Below are positions 13,773 through 15,786 of a DNA stretch of 15,786 bases, piece by piece. Position 1 is the first letter of the stretch. Each line of letters starts with the position of its first letter. A program made the position numbers and the translations under genes. Source of the DNA: Actinomycetes bacterium (GTDB taxonomy: Bacteria > Actinomycetota > Acidimicrobiia > Acidimicrobiales > Palsa-688); NCBI GenBank assembly GCA_021819345.1, contig JAKARG010000018.1, positions 1 to 15,786 of the forward strand. The letters run 5' to 3'. The notes below the pieces were generated by a model that saw only the letters and a list, made by a program, of their open reading frames with translations, had not been told where the DNA came from and made no database searches.

Positions 13773-14215
13773 CGGCGCCCGCCGGTGCCGGGCCGCTGCC
13801 GGACCCGGCTTCGATCCTCCCCCACCGCCCCCCCTTCCTGCTCCTCGACCGGGTGACCGAGCTGGTGGCGGGCACCTCGGCCCGGGGCGAGTGGCACCTG
13901 AGCGGCGAGGAGGACTTCTTCGCCGGGCACTTCCCCGGTCGCCCCACCCTGCCGGGCGTTCTGATGGTGGAGTCGCTCGCCCAGCTCGGAGGGATCGCGG
14001 TGCTCTCCGACGAGCGCTTCGCCGGCAAGCTCCCCCTCTTCGGAGGGATCGACAAGGCCCGCTTCCGGCGCCAGGTCCTACCCGGCGACACCCTCGAGCT
14101 CGAGGTCACCCTCGACCAGCTCGGCGCCACTGCCGGGAGGGGCACCGGAGTGGCGACCGTCGCAGGGCAGCTCGCCTGCCGGGCGTCGCTGCTGTTCGTG
14201 ATCGTCGGCTCCTGA
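13769..14215 (+). CDS. fabZ: 3-hydroxyacyl-ACP dehydratase
   Basis: Hotdog dehydratase that converts 3-hydroxyacyl-ACP to trans-2-enoyl-ACP, the substrate of FabI. 148 residues from a TTG that overlaps the fabG TGA (TTGA), a coupling arrangement. The family core LPHRPPFLLLDRV (17-29) is followed by the catalytic His54 in GHFPGRPTLPGV and Glu68 in MVESLAQ. The start is the least certain point, because the first 12 residues or so are Pro/Gly/Ala-rich and a downstream GTG could serve instead. Gene order and spacing place it as the last gene of the fabI operon. The convergent fabF ends 19 bp away. Confidence 0.93.
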   Translation: MTAPAGAGPLPDPASILPHRPPFLLLDRVTELVAGTSARGEWHLSGEEDFFAGHFPGRPTLPGVLMVESLAQLGGIAVLSDERFAGKLPLFGGIDKARFRRQVLPGDTLELEVTLDQLGATAGRGTGVATVAGQLACRASLLFVIVGS

Positions 14216-14217
14216 GG

Positions 14218-14247
14218 CCGGCGGCACCCGGGGTTCAGGCCCGCCGG
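14218..14247. terminator. Possible bidirectional terminator between fabZ and fabF
   Basis: Perfect 7-bp inverted repeat CCGGCGG / CCGCCGG with a 16-nt loop, in the 19-bp gap between the convergent stops and reaching into the fabF 3' end. There is no T-tract on either side, so this is only a candidate. Confidence 0.3.
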
Positions 14248-15473
14248 AACACCAGGCTCGCGTTGTGACCGCCGAAGCCGAAGCTGTTGGTCATGACCAC
14301 CGACACCTCGGCGGGGCGGGCGACCAGCGCCACGTGGTCCGCCGAGCACTCGGGGTCGGGGTCCTCCAGGTTGACCGTAGGAGGCAGGAGGCCGGTGGTC
14401 AGCGCCTTGATGCACGCCACCGACTCGAGCGCCCCGGCTGCGCCGAGGGTGTGGCCGGTCATCGACTTGGTCGAGGAGATCGGCGGGGTGCGCCCACCCC
14501 AGATCCGGCGGAGCGCCAGCGCCTCGGTGCGGTCGTTGGGTGGGGTGGAGGTCCCGTGGGCGTTGACATAGCCCACCTCGGAGGGTGCCACGCCGGCGTC
14601 CTCGCAGGCGGCGAGCATGGCGCGCATCGCACCGTCGCCGTCGGGGGACGGTGAGGTCACGTGGTGCGCGTCGGAGGTCGCGCCGTACCCGGCGAGCTCG
14701 GCGAGGATCGGCGCCCCCCTGCCGAGCGCGTAGTCACGCTCCTCGAGCACCAGGGATGCCGCCGCCTCGCCCATCACGAAGCCGTCGCGCGCCAAGTCGA
14801 AGGGCCTCGAGGCGCGCTCGGGGTCGGCGTTACGGGTCGAGAGCGCCTTCATCGCAGCGAACCCCGACAGGCCGAGGCGGGTGACCGACGCCTCGGCCCC
14901 GCCACAGACCACCGCGTCGGCCCGGCCCAGCCGGATGAGGTCGAAGGCCTCCCCGATCGCCTGGGCCGACGCCGAGCAGGCGGTCACTGCGCACGAGCTC
15001 GGGCCGCGGATGCCCCACTCCATCGCGATCTGACCGGCCGCCATGTTGGGGATCATCATCGGGAGCAGGTAAGGGTTGACCCATTCCGGCCCTCGCTCCA
15101 AGAGGGTGCGGTGGCCCTGCTCCAAGGAGTGGAGCCCGCCGATCCCGGTGCCGTAGACCACCCCGACCCGGTGGGGGTCGGAGGCGACGTCGAGCTTGGA
15201 GCCCTCGAAGGCCTCCCGTGTGGCCACGAGGGCCAGCTGCACGACCCGGTCTAGGTGGCGAGCGGTCCGCTTGCCGAACACGGCGACCGGGTCGAAGCCC
15301 CGGACCTCGGCGGCGATGCGGACCGCCAGGTCCGAGGTGTCGAAGCCGTCTATCTCCGCCACCCCTGACCTTCCTGCGACGAGGCCGTCCCAGGTGGACT
15401 CCACCGTGTGGCCGAGCGGGGTGATCGCCCCGATCCCGGTCACGACCACCCGCCGTCCGGTGTCGATCTGCAT
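14235..15473 (-). CDS. fabF: 3-oxoacyl-ACP synthase II (KAS II)
   Basis: Condensing enzyme that joins malonyl-ACP to the growing acyl-ACP. 412 residues from the ATG at 15473, the normal length. The Cys-His-His triad is complete: Cys166 in TACSASAQA, His306 in NAHGTSTPPND, and His341 in KSMTGHTLGAAGA. The N-terminal VVVTGIGAITPLG and C-terminal NSFGFGGHN are canonical. No Shine-Dalgarno precedes the ATG, but TACGAT stands 8 nt upstream, suggesting a leaderless transcript. It converges on fabZ and, with acpP, FabI, FabG and FabZ, completes the elongation cycle in this window. A perfect inverted repeat lies around the expected -35 position. Confidence 0.96.
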   Translation of the reverse strand: MQIDTGRRVVVTGIGAITPLGHTVESTWDGLVAGRSGVAEIDGFDTSDLAVRIAAEVRGFDPVAVFGKRTARHLDRVVQLALVATREAFEGSKLDVASDPHRVGVVYGTGIGGLHSLEQGHRTLLERGPEWVNPYLLPMMIPNMAAGQIAMEWGIRGPSSCAVTACSASAQAIGEAFDLIRLGRADAVVCGGAEASVTRLGLSGFAAMKALSTRNADPERASRPFDLARDGFVMGEAAASLVLEERDYALGRGAPILAELAGYGATSDAHHVTSPSPDGDGAMRAMLAACEDAGVAPSEVGYVNAHGTSTPPNDRTEALALRRIWGGRTPPISSTKSMTGHTLGAAGALESVACIKALTTGLLPPTVNLEDPDPECSADHVALVARPAEVSVVMTNSFGFGGHNASLVFRRA

Positions 15474-15481
15474 GGGAGGTC

Positions 15482-15487
15482 ATCGTA
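15482..15487 (-). promoter_or_regulatory. Candidate -10 box of fabF
   Basis: TACGAT on the minus strand, then 8 nt and the ATG, with no ribosome-binding site. It matches the leaderless pattern of fabI. The -35 region contains an inverted repeat instead of a recognisable -35 box. Confidence 0.45.
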
Positions 15488-15498
15488 GATCGCCACCG

Positions 15499-15515
15499 AG
15501 AGCCGACCCGGCTCT
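15499..15515. promoter_or_regulatory. Inverted repeat upstream of fabF
   Basis: Perfect 7-bp inverted repeat AGAGCCG-acc-CGGCTCT. It is centred about 33 bp before the expected fabF transcription start and about 50 bp after the EF-G-like stop. It may be an operator for fabF or a terminator hairpin for the upstream gene. No T-run follows it, which slightly favours the operator reading. Confidence 0.4.
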
Positions 15516-15560
15516 TGGGCTCCCTGCCGCCGAGTCGAGCCTCGGGTGCCGTCCACCCCA

Positions 15561-15786
15561 CTACGTCGGTTCGGCTCCCGCAACGACCTTGTCGTAGAGG
15601 TGCTGGGGAAGCGGCTCGTAGCGGTCGTGGACGGCGCGAAAGCGCCCGGCCCCCCCGGTGAGCGAGCGCAGGTCGATGCAGTAGCGACCGATCTCGGCGG
15701 TGGGGACCAGGGCCTCGACGAGCTGCTCGCCGTCGGCCAGGGTGTCGGTCGCCTGCACCCGGCCCCGACGGGAGTTGAGGTCGCCC
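15561..15786 (-). CDS. Elongation factor G-like protein (C-terminal fragment)
   Basis: Only the last 74 residues are in the window; the gene continues past the right edge. GDLNSRRGRV is the conserved block at the end of EF-G domain IV. It is followed by a domain V with ALVPTAEIGRYCIDLRSLTGG and YEPLPQHLYDKVV. Canonical EF-G usually reads Y..DLRS.TQGRG with YEEVP at these places, so this may be one of the second EF-G-like paralogues of actinobacteria and not the main translocase FusA. GTPase motifs are outside the window and cannot be checked. fabF begins 87 bp downstream on the same strand. Confidence 0.85.
   Translation of the reverse strand, partial: GDLNSRRGRVQATDTLADGEQLVEALVPTAEIGRYCIDLRSLTGGAGRFRAVHDRYEPLPQHLYDKVVAGAEPT

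Noticed and set aside
1..15786. tRNA, rRNA, riboswitch, insertion sequence or prophage genes
   Set aside because: I looked for tRNA-like ends, T-box or cobalamin riboswitch-like leaders near cysS, valS and the B12 regulator, and for transposase motifs. The gaps there are too short and nothing recognisable was found.

Overview
The window is very GC-rich DNA (roughly three quarters G+C by eye) with tightly packed genes. It looks chromosomal and ordinary housekeeping in content. Several features point to an Actinomycetota bacterium: an InhA-type enoyl reductase, a valyl-tRNA synthetase of the type common in actinobacteria, many GTG/TTG starts, and start codons lying directly behind a -10 hexamer (leaderless genes). 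A deep lineage such as Acidimicrobiia is a guess, not a demonstration. I saw no tRNA, rRNA, CRISPR array, insertion sequence or phage gene, and no gene-free stretch longer than 300 bases.

Left part (1-6180): on the minus strand cysS (Cys-tRNA synthetase) is followed by a hotdog thioesterase gene and then an acyl-CoA dehydrogenase gene that loses its last few residues at the window edge. valS (Val-tRNA synthetase) runs the other way. The cysS and valS start codons are only 21 bp apart, and their putative -10 boxes overlap in one short A/T patch.

Middle part (6061-11802): on the minus strand are a bifunctional-nuclease (BFN) domain protein, a ComF-type phosphoribosyltransferase and a ribokinase. 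On the plus strand is an ABC1/UbiB-type kinase with an unusual N-terminal membrane segment, preceded by a tiny upstream ORF. A minus-strand regulator with a helix-turn-helix and a CarH-like cobalamin-binding module converges on the kinase. The two convergent gene pairs (valS/BFN and kinase/regulator) overlap at their 3' ends. Each has three 18-bp tandem repeats at or just past the plus-strand stop codon. A separate 5 x 16-bp tandem array lies directly upstream of the ComF gene.

Right part (11891-15786): a type II fatty-acid synthesis cluster. acpP (minus) is divergent from fabI-fabG-fabZ (plus, essentially zero spacing), and fabF (minus) converges on fabZ. Together they supply the carrier, the condensing enzyme and the three enzymes of the elongation cycle (ketoreductase, dehydratase, enoyl reductase). 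fabD, fabH and acc are not in view. The right edge holds the C-terminus of an EF-G-like translation factor.

The most interesting signals are regulatory: the shared cysS/valS promoter; the regulator's promoter with an embedded perfect palindrome, together with loss of the His that in CarH becomes the light-state cobalt ligand; and the repeat arrays. No wholly new multi-gene system is evident. All calls come from reading the sequence without database searches.
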